This document shows positions 1-13,199 of a stretch of 64,000 nt of DNA, in pieces (the stretch's first letter is position 1; each line of letters begins with the position of its first letter). Source of the stretch: Tenrec ecaudatus (lineage: Eukaryota; Chordata; Mammalia; Afrosoricida; Tenrecidae). The position numbers were made by a program, and so were the translations under genes. The notes below the pieces were generated by a model. That model saw only the letters and a list, made by a program, of their open reading frames with translations. It searched no databases and was not told where the DNA came from. Location: contig NC_134539.1 of the NCBI RefSeq assembly GCF_050624435.1, positions 120,139,525 to 120,203,524 of the forward strand, in the 5' to 3' direction.

Positions 1-2045
1 AAAATCAGGACGGCTAAGCCAAAAGCAGACTTGAGATTTCATCCCTCAGACGGGCACCATAGCACCAGGAGCTCGATCTAGTGAGCAGTCTGTGGAGGAA
101 ACAGGTTGCTAGGCTAATTCTGAATGCAAAGTGTTTCTGTGAGAAACATTCAACCCAAGACATGTTAAATCAAGTAACAAAGAGGCTCAGTGGACAAAAC
201 TTATTTTTTTCTCTTAAGAGAATGATGTGGGGAATTGGGGAATAAGTGGAAGTTGAAATAAGGAGAGATGAAGAGACATATGATAAAATATATCTTGGGT
301 GAGCCCCCTCACAGAAAGAAACAAAAAGAAAAAAACAAAACAGAACCCTGAGCATTTCCCATTACTGCCACACTAAGTAACATGACAGATAGTGTGCATT
401 TGAGTTCTGTGGAGGGACATCCCACTCAAGCTGTAATTTCTACCAGGCGTGAATCTATAAAGAAGGGGAAAGAGCTGGAGAATTTCACAGGTTCCCCGAA
501 TACCACCTCAAATACCTTGATGAAGTGTGGCAATAAATCCTTAAAAAGCCCTATAGGACACCGCAATCTAACTGATCAATGTACTTCCTGAAATCCACTG
601 CAGTTACCTTCCAATTCATAGTTAGTAGACAACCTTCACTGCTCCTGAGTACTTTTCTTAAAAAATGAAATTTTACTGCACACCCCCCTTTAAACAGAAA
701 GAATAAATGCTCAGAGTGTATGGTACTTAAAATCCCACTTTACTTACAAGTAATTGCTTAAACTCATCATGATGGTTACTACCCAGGGAGAGTGGAAAGA
801 CTTTCATTTTCACTTGATACACATTTAAATTGTCAGATTATTTTACAAGCTCATATTATTTTTGTAATTTAAAATTTTATTAAAATTCAAAATAAATATA
901 AAGTAAAAAATAAAATTAGAACCACAATCTTAGTTGGCTTCTCAGTTTTACATAATGTCTAGCCCTTTTGTTCTATAAAACCTTGAAATATACAGTCTCT
1001 TTGATGGTGAAACTGTTCCTAATCAAAAGTCCAAATTCTCTTTACCTCCTGGAAACACTCCTCCGAGAAGCTTTCTGAAATGAGGATTCTTAGGCAGAAT
1101 TAGTCACTTCCCTCTCAATAGTATTCATATGACTGCTACAATATGCACCACATTGCGCTGACTCTGATTTCACTATGCTGTAACTGCTGGAGGAGCCGGA
1201 ATCCTCCCCGTCTGACACTCCAGCAGCCAACCTGTGATCTGGGCCATAGAGAAATGATGCCTAAATCACAGAACAAGCGTCTGCTTACACTATCTTTTCT
1301 GAATCTAAACGCTTAAAAACACACAAAAGTGGACTGCAAATTTGTTAACTTTACACAGGTCCAACAAACTGTTGTTTTCTTTAGTACAAACAATCAGGCT
1401 TGATGTTTTCCTTATTATAACTTAATTGTAAGATATATGGACCACCTAAAGCCCAATAAACTGTTCACACATATCAATGGGCCACTCCTAGTCCTCTCAA
1501 AGCACTTCCACCAGATTTGGGAATTTACAAACACAAAAATAATTAAATAGCTTTCAGTGGATACATTACAATGTAATTTCACAAAGACTTACACAGTAAT
1601 TTTCACCACTTAACATATAAGTAAACTGAGGCTCGAAGATTAAAAAAGTTATTTGGGGTTCTCTTAATAAGACTACATCTTTGTATATTCACCAATCCAA
1701 AAAGCAACGCTTAGAGAAATTGATTTCCAGTAAAAAGCACAGGAAGTAGAAGTAGAAGTAATTAGAGGACTAACAAATCTTTACCTATCTCTGAAATCTT
1801 ACCATGAAGTCTTTGAGAGTAGAGCTGACACTTACCTTGCCATGCTGGGTATCTGGCCAACAGTCGATATTATTTTGAATTCATAATTGAATAAAAATGA
1901 CTTCCTAATACTTTCCTAACATATACTTTTAAAATATTCATTTCAACTCATCAAAAGACTTGACAGTCTGTATTTTTCCTATAATTATTTTAAGGCAAGG
2001 GTAACAAATCCTGTGGTCACAGAGCTACAGACTAAGAAAAGATTG

Positions 2046-2218
2046 CGGGGGAGTGGGGAGGGAGGGTGAAAACGAGCAGCTGATATTAAGGGCTCAAGTG
2101 GAAGGCAGATGTTTTGAGAATGATGATGGCAACAAATGTACACATGCGCTTGACACAATGGATGTATGTATGAATAGTGATAAGAATTGTACGAGCCAAT
2201 AAAATGATTTTTTTAAAT
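2046..2218 (+). mobile_element. Young LINE 3' tail with TSD
   Basis: Polypurine tract and a diverged 'gataagaattgtacgagcc-aataaaatg' tail, between repeats AAAAGATTG at 2037-2045 and 2219-2227. Confidence 0.8.
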
Positions 2219-2246
2219 AAAAGATTGTACTATATTATTATTAAGA

Positions 2247-2395
2247 TTAATAGTTAATATTTACTAATGCCCAGACCAAGTGTCAGATACTAATTTAAAT
2301 GGTTTACATATATTAATTCATATATATCTCTACAACAATCCTTTGAGGTAGGGACTATTATTATATGCCATTGACAGATGAAGCAAACTAAACAA
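2247..2395 (-). mobile_element. MIR SINE
   Basis: Reverse complement of MIR: 'aatatttactaatgcccag', 'gaggtagggactattattat'. Confidence 0.6.
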
Positions 2396-2939
2396 ATTTC
2401 TACAAGTTTTTAAAAAAACTGGTATTTCCCACTTTCTAGAGCAATACATCCTTGTGAATTATATATCGAAATTATCTTTAAAACAAAATGTAATAAAGTT
2501 TCAGTTACTTAAAAGTAAAGAACCATCCTCCCCAATACCACCACAGAATAAACAATACTAGTGAGATTATGTTAAAATGTTATATCCAAATTGGATTTGC
2601 ACACTTGAAAAACAAAGTGAAGAAACTAAAAAAATTCAAATCAGATGGATACAAAACATGTCTAACAGGATAAGAAAAAGGAAGAGTTTTTTTAATTTGA
2701 AGAAGAGACTGTTAAGACAAAAGTTAATAAACAATTTCTAAAATTCACATGTATATATATGAAGGGATTTCAAAATTTGTGGATTAATGGAATTTAAAAA
2801 TAATAAAATTTCTCCACAAACTTTTTGAAACCCTCTCATATATCAGGAGATCCTTACTTAGCCTTAAAAAAAAAAGAAATGCACGCACACACACACACGG
2901 GTTTAATCAGAAAGAACAGGCTTCTAGATCCAGAAAGCA

Positions 2940-3840
2940 AGCTCACAAAATGTATCAAAGATCTACATATGTATACCTCCTGACTCTACTATTTCCACTT
3001 CTAGAAATGAATCCTAAGAGAAGGATCAGATAAAAAAGCAAAGGTGTAGGTGCAAAACATTATTTCCAACATTTACAACAGGTAAAAACTAAATATCTTA
3101 AGTGCCCATTGTTAAGGGGCTAGTAAATTACTGTTGGGTCAACCAGATCCCTTTCTACGCAACTGTTGAAAAGGACAGGTTAAGAGTGAAACTTGGTTTG
3201 AATAAACCAACCAGAAGATATTGGGGGGGGGGCAACTGAAATACCATATATACTTGAATATAAACCGAGTTTTCCAGCAGATTTTTAATGCAGCTTTTGT
3301 GATAAAATTAGGTGCCTTGGCTGAAATTCAGGTCGGCTTATATTCGAGCACGAGTACGGTAATCTGATTACAGTGTATGTATTAGAGAATACTGATGGGG
3401 GTAGGTGTGAGAGTACTGCCGTTGCATAAGAAATACCCTCATGTTTTAACATGGATAGAAGTATTTAAAAGTGAAATGGCCTGGTGACTACAATACTTTA
3501 AAAATATTTATGCAAAAAGAAAGGAGAAGAAAACAGGGCAAAATATTTTTTAAAGAAAAAAAAAGGATAAAATTTTATGAACTTCATAGAAAATAAAGTA
3601 AAATCTCATTTGTGGTTTAAGAAAAGGTTTAGATTGACATAAAGTATCTGAAAGCAAATACATCAAACTTAAAAATGACCATCTCTAGAGAGTAGGGAAA
3701 AGGGGATTTAGACAATTCCCTTTATGTTATTTAGTGTAGCTTGTGAGGGGCCAGGGGACTCAGTATTGCATGGGGGGAGAGGGGAAATATATACAGGTAA
3801 AACAAGTTCTAATTCTATGACTTTTTAAAAAGTAAAGTTA
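2940..3840 (+). mobile_element. Old L1 3' UTR remnants
   Basis: Segments such as 'gactctactatttccacttc' and 'gaccatctctagagagtagg' suggest an ancient L1 end. It is interrupted by the small element at 3240-3362. Confidence 0.5.
3240..3362. mobile_element. Small palindromic DNA element (MITE-like)
   Basis: Ends are inverted repeats: left 'accatatatacttgaatata' and right (reverse complement) 'taccgtactcgtgctcgaat', continuing AAGCCGA/AAACCGA inward. It is about 123 bp with no coding capacity. The family is not identified. Confidence 0.6.
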
Positions 3841-4014
3841 ATAAATCTATCCAAGAATACAAAGACATCTTTTATGGTGGATATTTCTCTGTCAACAGAA
3901 AGTAAAAATAAAAAGAAACAGCTTCACATAAAAGCAGCAGCTACTCCTACAGCTAATTTTTAAATTGTCCTCCTTGATTCACAGAAATACCAAGGACCAA
4001 TAAATATAAGGGAA

Positions 4015-4780
4015 AAAGAAGTCGACCCTCATTAAACATTAGGAAATGTAAACAAAAAGAAATACAAAGTTAAAATAAACAGATGGCATTTTTTCCAGAT
4101 AACACTTTGCATCTATCAAAGTGACACACATGAAACAAAATTACAATGCCCGGTGTAGACAAGAATGCGGGGAAATGACATCCACATAAGGAGGTGAGTA
4201 CAGAGGCATAACTTTCCTGAAAGGCAACTTGGTGACGCTGATCAAAAACCCTAACACTTTGCACGTATTTGGGAAATACACTAATTCCATTTCTAGAATT
4301 TTATTTTATGCAACAAATCAACCATGGGTGTGAGTAAAGATTTAGTAACAATGGTGTTTACTGCATTACTTATAAAAATGAAAAACTGGAAACAATCCAA
4401 ATGTCCAACAATAAAGGATTGGTTAAACTATCCATATGATGGAAAGTCTATACGCTGCCATTAAAAACAGTGCTGTAGAACAATATTTAATGACATGGAA
4501 AAATATTCATAATCTGTTAAGTAGGAAAAAATCAGACTGTTAAACAGAATATAGAATATGGCCTCTCTTCTCACTACAGATCCACAAAGGGAGCCTAGGA
4601 AAGATAGAAAACAAAATTTTAAAGCACTCAACTCTAGCTGCTATGATTAGGAATGACTATTTCCTTACTTTCGCTTGGCTACTTCTAAATTTTATACAAT
4701 GACTATGTATTATACTTATGATAAGGAACAGCCCCATCTATTTATTTTCTATCACCCCAAAAAAGTCTTACTTGCTTATA
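4015..4780 (+). mobile_element. Old L1 3' region
   Basis: Contains 'gaaacaatccaaatgtccaa' and 'aaggattggttaaactatcc', classic L1 phrases, followed by decayed 3' UTR. Confidence 0.65.
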
Positions 4781-5039
4781 AAAGTAACCAGATCTCACAA
4801 AGGTCCTTCTAGTTCTATTGACAGAAATCCCCAAACCTATTCATAAAAAACATCTTTAAAAAAACTAAAGAATGTTAACTACTACTTACCCTCTGTCTTA
4901 CAACAATCCATCTCCATATTTACCCTGCCTTCCCTTTCTCAAGTTCTGGTATCTCTTGTTTCTGCATTCCTCATACTTTCTTTAATGAGAGCAACAATAA
5001 CTAAAAAAATTCTCATTAAATTTGACTGCCTGCATAGTG

Positions 5040-5260
5040 ACTGGACAACATGGCCAGGAGCACAGGCTGTGAAGTCCAGCAGAGTCTCTATTTCTTTACT
5101 GGACTTGTCAGAATCAACTGCATGTCCTTAAGCAAGTTACTAAGGCTCTCTAAGAGATGACTTCCTCATAGGTACAACAGTATTTATTGCCTATTTCACA
5201 GGCTGTTGTGAGAATTAAAGGAGACCCCTGTAGAGAACGTATTATGTACAGTGCAATAGC
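5040..5260 (+). mobile_element. MIR SINE
   Basis: 'ttaagcaagttactaaggct', then 'ggctgttgtgagaattaaag'. Confidence 0.65.
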
Positions 5261-5405
5261 GGTGGTTCACGACTAGCACGCGGGAGCTCGTTTTATTACT
5301 GCTGTAGTATGCTGGCATCCAGCGTTGTACTTGTCCTATAAAAATACCAACACGGAAGTAAGCTGATAATTCTTATCCTCAAATTTTCTCCACCAGTTTA
5401 TTTTC

Positions 5406-5744
5406 TTTTTCTTTTTTTTAAACATTTTCTTAGGGGCTCATACAACTCTTATCACAATCCATACATATACATACATCAATTGTATAAAGCACATCTATAC
5501 ATTCTTTGCCCCATTTTCTTTTTTTTTTTACATTTTATTAGGGACTCATACAACTCTTATCACAATCCATACATATACATACATCAATTGTATAAAGCAC
5601 ATCCATACATTCCCCGCCCCAATCATTCTCAAAGCATTTGCTCTCCACTTAAGCCCTTTGCATCATGTCCTCTTTTTTTTTCCCCTTCCCTCCCCGCTCT
5701 CCCCACCCTCATGTGCCCTTGGTAATTTATACATCGTTATTTTG
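5406..5744 (-). mobile_element. Young LINE tail dimer with 12-bp TSD
   Basis: Two tails on the minus strand (tail ends near 5430 and 5540; 'ggggctcatacaactcttat' and 'gggactcatacaactcttat'). They are bounded by the exact repeats CAGTTTATTTTC at 5394-5405 and 5745-5756. Confidence 0.85.
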
Positions 5745-6302
5745 CAGTTTATTTTCACTTATGTTCTCATCATAGTTTATGACTCTTAACTGAAGCCACC
5801 AAAAAGTGCATTCTAATTACTTAAGTTAGAATATTGGCCTCTGCCCCCACATCAAACCCTGTCACCAGCAAATCATTCTGACCCTCGTGTAGTAAAACTT
5901 ATGTAGCACCCTTAGGATGAAAGAATCTTTAAGACGGAACAGTTTCTCTACCTATAAAGTATTTCCTGTTGAAACAGTCTAAATATCTAAAAATGACTTC
6001 TCAAAATACAAGCATTTTAGAGTTAAATTTACTCAGTTGCCCCAAGAAAAACAGGATCTGGCAGAAACTAAACAGCAAAACAATCAAAATTAGAGAAAAG
6101 GCATTAAAAATGACCAAGAAATTAAAACTAAAGTCAAGTGTAGCACAAGTATAATAAATGTTTCAAAGCAAGTCATATGTACAAAATTGCCTAGGGATAA
6201 GTTATAAATATACAGGATTTCCAAGGCCACATCTTTCTTTACAGGAGCAGTCTCATCTTTCTTCCATAGAAAGGGTAGTGGGCAGTCTAAGAAATCTCTA
6301 TT

Positions 6303-6365
6303 AGGGAGTTCTATTCTGTCCTATAGGGGTGCTATGAATTGGATTCAACTCAACAACACACAACA
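6303..6365 (+). mobile_element. AfroSINE 3' fragment
   Basis: Only the tail: 'gttctattctgtcctatagg' then 'ctatgaattggattcaactc'. Confidence 0.65.
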
Positions 6366-6481
6366 CTGTAATAATCAAATATAACTGTCTTAAAGGAACC
6401 ATGACTTTCGCTAAAATAATATATAAGTAGCATGATAGTTTATGTTGGTTTTCCTCCTGCCTCCATAAAATACAGAAGAAT

Positions 6482-6501
6482 ACACACACACACACACACA
6501 C
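6482..6501. repeat. (CA)n microsatellite
   Basis: About ten CA units. Confidence 0.95.
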
Positions 6502-9500
6502 GCATTTGGAAAAAATACACCCTAATTGTCAGCTATGTTTGCTCAGAGAAGTAGGTGTAGAGGTCTGGGAAAGTGGGACAGTTGCTTTTACTTTTTTCTT
6601 TAGCTTACCTTTAAAAAACCTAAAAATATAGAGAAATGTAATCTTGTAATCTAGTCATTTAAAAACCTAGTATGTCTCACAAATAAATACCAAGGAGAAA
6701 AATGTCTCCACTCTTTTGGAAAATGCTTTGCAACATTGCCTGATATTTTCAGAGACAAACTAATTATTAGTAAGAAAATACACTACGAGAAGGTAAACCT
6801 CAGCCCTGGCTAAAATGGGAAAAGGAGGAACCTACTGAAACTTCAGTGATCTGCTAATATGCCATCACACCAAGAGGGAGCGAGCACAGCACTGGCTTAG
6901 GCCATGGCTTCCCAGAGAACACCGTGAAGAACCACAAGAATGTTATGAACTCACGTATCCAATGTGAGCATAGCAGAATGCTTGTCTCCATTTCTGGGGT
7001 TATTTGGATGATGAAAGGCAACTTCATTTATCACTACAACCACTATTACTAGAGAAAGAAAACTCGCTACTACACAGTCTCCAAGTGGGAGAGCCACAAA
7101 AAAAAAAAAATCAAACACATAAACTCTGTCTTCCAGGGGTGTTTTTTTGTTTTTGTTTTCCCTGTAAACAGAGGATTTCCTCTCTACCCCTATCCCCCAC
7201 CCCCTGTGGACCCACGTTTGGATCACGTGTTTCTATTCTGGTCTTATGTACCCTAAGGAGTTTCGATGAGTTGTGTAATAATGGTTATTCACAAGCCCAA
7301 AAGAAAAAGAAACAGCAGGATTAACTGCAATTGCCAGTACAACTGAGAAACTTGCATCGTGCACTTTTACCATGTAAATAATGCACAGATCCTGCGGGAA
7401 CATGCCAAACACCAGGATTCTTAATTAATGGAGCTCTTTAATGTGCAAATCAGGAACAAATTGCAAGTTCTGACTTGCATTGATTATGAAAACATTAATT
7501 GAATGAATTAAGACCCTAAAAAAAAGACAGAATTCAAGTCTTCGAAGAGACCTAGAGAATACAGAGCTCTGGAAACCAGACAAGCCTGACCAGGGTTGGA
7601 GATGCAAGCACTGCTGCTCACCAGTACACACGGAATTTAAAATATTTTTTAAAAGGTTAACCAGAAAGCAATCACCATAAAAGTATCTATTCCACCATGT
7701 TTTACACTTAGCAAAAAAAATGAGTGTTTTTATTCCAAATGCTTACAAATACTGCTCCAAGGGGAAAAGAAAAAAAACATATATATGTACATGTATGTAT
7801 ATAGGTATAACAAAACAATGCTGTCTCTTTAAAAAGAAATTCATCCTATATAAATTATAGCCATAAACTTTTCCTGCAGTGCAGCCTAATTAATTCTTGT
7901 TCTATACACAAAGGGAAATGCTGGGTGACAAATGGGTGTGAAGCCAGAAAGCTGCCAGGTCTGCAAAACATTTTCTACTTCAATTTATAAGCAATTTTGC
8001 AGTAAATCATCAACCAGAACCTGGAATCTCAGGAATCTCTGAGTGTCCAAACCACATTATATCACTTATCAAAAAGAAAAGGAAAAAGAGTTTAAAGACA
8101 TCTCATTTTTCAGTTCTAACCCACATCAAAATCTAGAAGCTCTATGTAATCTATTATTCTCTTCTGGGTAAGGTTTTAGTTCCAAAGATATATTTTTCAA
8201 GCAAAAATGACACTATAGGTTGATATGGCCCATTTCTCTATCCTTAGAAGTACTATATCATGTATCCATTACCATAAGAAATATTCCCAACCTTATCTGG
8301 GAATAAGCACCCAACTATTTATACCCCTCCTTCACTCCCAGCAAAATGCTTACAATCAAAAAAAAATTTTTTTTAATGCTTACAATCATGCCAAGCGGAG
8401 GGATTCAACAGCACGCTGCTACAGAAAAACAAGTGAGAATCGGTATAAGTCAATTGAAGCTATTGGAGAGAAAATGGAGACTCAGAAAAGACAAAGGAGG
8501 CAACAGAATATGCCAGACAATGACTGGTTCAAGTCCGTAAAATGACAGAAACATACCCTTAACTAAGAAAACGCAAAGGCCGGGAAGCTCTCTACCACTG
8601 GGAAAGAAAACGCACGCACACCCATAACCCAGCACCACAAGATCAGTGTCCACTAAACTCATGTAGACAGCTGCATTTTGCCTACAAAGTTATGATCCCT
8701 AAATTCCAGGCACAGCAACAGGGTGAGCATGGTAATCTAAGGGAAAGATGTGTGGCACCGTTAACACAATTGTCTATGTTTGACTACAGGAACCAGTTTG
8801 AGTTTTTAGCTCTGGAGATGGCATATATCAATCAGGTAAGTATGAAGAGTGCTTTCTTTTTAAAAAAATTTTTTTGAACAGTGCTTTCTATGTTCCAAAC
8901 AACCAGCACCAGTAATTCTTAGTGAGAGTCACAAAGAGCCACCAAATCCCAAATGGATTAGCCACAATCCAATGTTATGTGCTGGGTGCTCATCATGACA
9001 AACTCCAGGGCAGGGGTTTGTGAGAGAGCAATGTTCTAGGCCTACAGCTTAATTTAGCAAACCCAGGCACCCACATTTGCTATCTGCGGATACTTCTGGG
9101 GTCTCCCCAGGTCCCTCCCTGCGTGTGGAAAGAGAAGACAGCAGGCACCTACCCCGAGGCCAAAAACATGCAAGGAGACAACATAGCGGCTATTCCAAAA
9201 AGAAATGAAGGTGTAGACCGAAGTATCACAGAGGCAAAGCTTTTGTCTCTGGCTGAGCCTGCTTCACAGAGGGGTCCACTCAAAAAAGACCCACTGGGAA
9301 ATGGCCCTCTGACATCAGAGCGGAAATGTCAGTCACCTTTAATAGAGGGTATTTAGATGGCTGATGAGAATGATTAATCAACAACATTAAAGAAGGCCAA
9401 CATTTGCTCCTACACTTAACAATAGCAGATTCATTTGGGTCTTTACTGAAAAATTAAGAATACAAAAAGTGCCTTTCTCATAGGATTCTGGAATAAATGG

Positions 9501-9629
9501 AAAGATTTAATACACAGAAACCACTTAAGAACAATGTCGAGCATGGTGGGTGATGAATACTGCTGGTGACACATACACACATGCATTGAACATTTAAATA
9601 CCAATAAATTGGTCATTTTCCCCAACTTA

Positions 9630-10703
9630 TTATTTTTCTTTTAATTTATACAAAGTAAGATTCTGTTTGGTGTGTTGTTCAGAGTTTTAACACATGCATG
9701 GATTCCTGTAACCAACATAAACAGGGTACAGGGCAGTTCCATCATTCAAACAACTGCTTCTCTGGAGGCAAGCCCTCCCCCAGTCCTTCAGCCCTGTCAA
9801 CCATTACTCTGCTCTTTATCCCACAGTTCTGTCTTTTCAAGAATATCATGTAAATGGAGCTCTCTTGTATATAATTGTCAAGACTGGCCTCTTTCATTTA
9901 ACAAAATACCTCTGAGAGTCATTCAGGCTTTTGCCCATGTCAACAGTTCATTCCCAATGAAAGAATACTCAAGCATGAAGAGAACTGAAGTCGTGACAAC
10001 CTATACAACATGAATCGGTCTTGAAAACATCATGCTGTGTGAAAGAAGTCGATCGCAAAGAACAAGTGCATATGAGCCGACTTACACAAAATCTCTAGCA
10101 CATTCCAGACAAGTTTACAGAGATCAAAGTTTCTTAGTGGTGACCAGGAGTAGACAAGAAGGTGGGAGGAAGGAAGACATAAGGTTTATGGGATGCTGAG
10201 TGTCTCTTAAGGGTGTTGGGAAAATTTGAGAATGGTTAATGGTCAAAATTAAACTACATAATGATGAGCATACTTAATGTCATTGAACTGTACATATGAG
10301 GCCTGAAATGGCAAATGTTTCGTTATCCATATATTTACTATTGAAAAACAGTTACACCTAAAAAAAAGTTATACCTCAAAGTTCATTCCTTGCTATTGCT
10401 GAGTAATGATATTTTGTTCACCTATTTACCTCCTGAAGTGTTTCGCTAATATGGACAGCACTGCTAGAAACATGCATGTACACGTCTCGGTGTAGACACA
10501 TTTGCATTTGTCTAGGGTAAAATCTAACTGTGGGACTATTAAACCATGATAACTGGATGCTTAACTTTCTCTAAGAAACTAATAGATTGTTTTCCAAAGT
10601 GGCTGCACTGCCTTCTTTGCTGAACTATCTCTTCAAATCTTGTGCTATTTTTAATCACTGATTTGTTTTTATTCTTTCTTCATACATTAAATTTCAATGT
10701 GTA
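9630..10703 (-). mobile_element. Old L1 fragment (minus), interrupted
   Basis: The plus strand reads as the reverse complement of an ancient L1 3' region ('ctcttgtatataattgtcaag', 'gttcattcc...ttgctattgctgagtaatg', 'tttccaaagtggctgcactg'). It is split by a plus-strand L1 tail at 9955-10379 and abuts the mariner. Confidence 0.75.
9955..10379 (+). mobile_element. L1 3' end (plus) nested in older L1
   Basis: L1 3' UTR with the typical 'catgctgtgtgaaagaag', 'agtggtgaccaggag' and 'gaactgtacatat' segments and an A-rich end. It is flanked by the direct repeat AGTTCATTCC (9945-9954 and 10380-10389). Confidence 0.75.
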
Positions 10704-12031
10704 CGAGGGAGTTCCCCCAAAAAAAGTAATTTTTTCTTCAAAGCTATGTATTTAAACTTTTTTTACAAAACAACCCTATCACCTTCAAAGGACTCTCCAT
10801 TCCACTCAAAATATTTGCCAAATCTGCTATTCCATTATTAGAAACATTTTTCAAACTCGTCTGTTTGTATGGCTGACAGGACCTCCCTCATTTTTTTTTC
10901 TTCGCCTTATTCAATGTCATCAAATCGCTGTCCCTTCATGTCTCTCTTCATTCACAGAAACAAAAAAGAAGTTGCACAAAGGTCACGTGAGTCTGGTGCA
11001 CAGGGCAAAAAAAAGGCAGGCTGTTTTTTGCCCAAAACTGACACACTGAGATGGCTGCATGAGCAGGTGCACTGTCGTGGTGGCAAAACCAGTTCCCTGT
11101 CTGCCACAAATCAGGTCTTCTTTGTTGTACTCTTACACAATCTTTTCAGAACCTCTAAATAGTAAGTTTACTTAGCAGTCTGACCTGGTGGAACGAACTC
11201 CAAATGCACTATCCCTCTCACATCAAAACAAATGAGCATCGTCTTCATCCCTGATTTCACTTGACAGTCTTTTTTGAGGGGAGGTGACGATGGTGTCTTC
11301 CACTGGTTTACTTGATCTTTGCTTTCAAGGTCAAAAGAATAGCACCACGTCTCCTCACCAGTAATGATCTTGGGGAAAAAAAGTCTGTCGCTTCAGAGCT
11401 GTTCTTTCAAAGCACAGTATGTTTCCACTCAATGCTTTTTCCTGTTCAGTCAGAACTCGAGGCACAAATTTCACAGTGACCCTTCTCATTCCCAAATCTT
11501 CCACCAAAATTAGCTGATCTGAGCTCCTAGATCACTTCCCCGTCTCTTCAAAGGTCCATCATAGGTCTCTGAGCACAAGTGCATGAATTTTGTCAACATT
11601 TTCATCTGCTTGGGAAGTTGACAGACATCCAGAATGAGATCTGTCATCAATTGGCATTTCATCTGTTTTGAAACAAGGAAATCACACATACACCTGAGTT
11701 TTTCCCACAGCACTGTCCTTGGAAGCTGTGTTCAACATCACAACAGTTTCTGAAGCATTTCCCACCACCCTCCCACCACCCTCCCACCCCCCAAAGCAGG
11801 AAACATTTCACAGCCACAAGCTGTTCTCTTAAATCAGCCATCACAAAAAAATGAGGCTTGATCAACACTGCTATTAAGAAAGACCTCACTGTACGCAAAG
11901 AGAACCTTCCCAGGCAACACCACTGGGTACACTAACTCAGAGCAAGTAGCTGAATGCTCACCTAGCAGGGAAAAATACAGTTCTTTCCCAGTTTCTTTTT
12001 TTTTTTTTTTGGAGGGGGTGATATCCCCTCG
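10704..12031 (-). mobile_element. Mariner DNA transposon, full length, inactive
   Basis: Ends CGAGGG... (10704) and ...CCCTCG (12031) are inverted and each is flanked by a TA dinucleotide, the mariner target; the length is 1.33 kb. The minus strand reads as a decayed mariner transposase: ADLREQ near the N-terminus (about 11840), TGEETWCYSFDLE (about 11365-11330), GMKTMLICFDVRGIVH, FVPPGQT and HHDSAPAH (about 11080). The first catalytic Asp of the usual TGDE motif is Glu, and several frameshifts and stops break the frame. It sits within older L1 sequence. Confidence 0.9.
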
Positions 12032-12142
12032 TAGAGTGGTCTGTTTTTCATGTATACATTTTGTTTATTGCTCCATCAATATCCTGTTTTAATAATTATA
12101 AAATCATCTTTATAACTTTTAGACAGGATTATCATTCATAAG

Positions 12143-12325
12143 GAATCCCTGTGGCTCAAAACATTAAATGCTTGACTACAAGCTAAAAATCCACTGAGGA
12201 ATCTTGGAAGACAGGTTTAGAGACCTGCTTCCAAAAGTTGACGGTCTGAAAATGCTTTGGAATCTACTCTACACACGAGTCACCAGGAGTCAGAAGCACC
12301 TCAACAGCAACTAACAACAATCCTC
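12143..12325 (+). mobile_element. AfroSINE (diverged)
   Basis: 'ggaatccctgtggctcaaaa', 'gtcaccaggagtcagaagca' and 'cctcaacagcaactaacaac' end. Confidence 0.7.
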
Positions 12326-12469
12326 CCATAATTTTCTCCTTCTCCTTTGGCTATTTATAATTAAAAAAAATAAAAATTCATAAGAACACTTCCACAGGTT
12401 AAATATATTTAACTTAAAACCTGCTAGTTCAACCACTCAATGTACAATTCAATGCCATTAGTTATATTC

Positions 12470-12960
12470 TTGCACTTTGTTTTTTAAATGGCTTTCTTTT
12501 CACTTTTGAGTTTTGTGAGTTCTTATTTGGACACAAGTCCTTTGATGTGTGGAATTTACCAAAAATTTGCTGGTCTATAGCTTCTCTTTTCATTATGTGC
12601 TAAACTTCTAAGCTTTCACTTAACCCAATTACCTATGTGTTCTTTCAAGGCACGTGCTTCAATGCCGTATCTTGGCAGTCTTGCCTACTCTAGTCACTAA
12701 GGTTTTCCTCTAAGTCTTCTTCAAAATGCTCTACAGTCTTACATATTATATGTTAAGTCTCAGATCAATTTTTTGCAAATTTTTCTGTAACACGTGATGT
12801 ATAGGTTGAAGTTCTTTTATGCCCATGAATGCACAATTGTTCCAATACCATTTTGCAAAAAGACTACGCTTTCTAAAGTGTCAATTGACCCCAGTTGTAT
12901 GGATCTACTTCTGGACTCTATTCTATCACACTCATTAAAGTAATTTTTACAAAAAATAAA
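12470..12960 (-). mobile_element. Old L1 fragment (minus)
   Basis: Reverse-complement L1 sequence, recognisable at 'gttccaataccattttgcaa' and 'caattgacc...gtatggatctacttctggactc'. Confidence 0.65.
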
Positions 12961-13199
12961 CCCCCAAAGGAAAGAAAAAGAATGAGATAAATTATAGCAA
13001 CTCAGTATTATAAGCTAAAAAGCAAATGAACTACATTATTATTAGAATGCCTAAAATTAAAAAGACTGACAATATCCAATTAGGATGTGGAGCAACTAGA
13101 ACTCTTAGAAACTGATGGAAACACAAAATGGTCTAACCACTTTAGAAAACAGTCTGCCAGGTTCTTTAAAAATTAGGTTTATATCAACAAGTTATCCAA

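Noticed and set aside
10869..11162. 97-codon plus-strand frame in the 10.9-11.2 kb region
   Set aside because: Antisense to the decayed mariner transposase.
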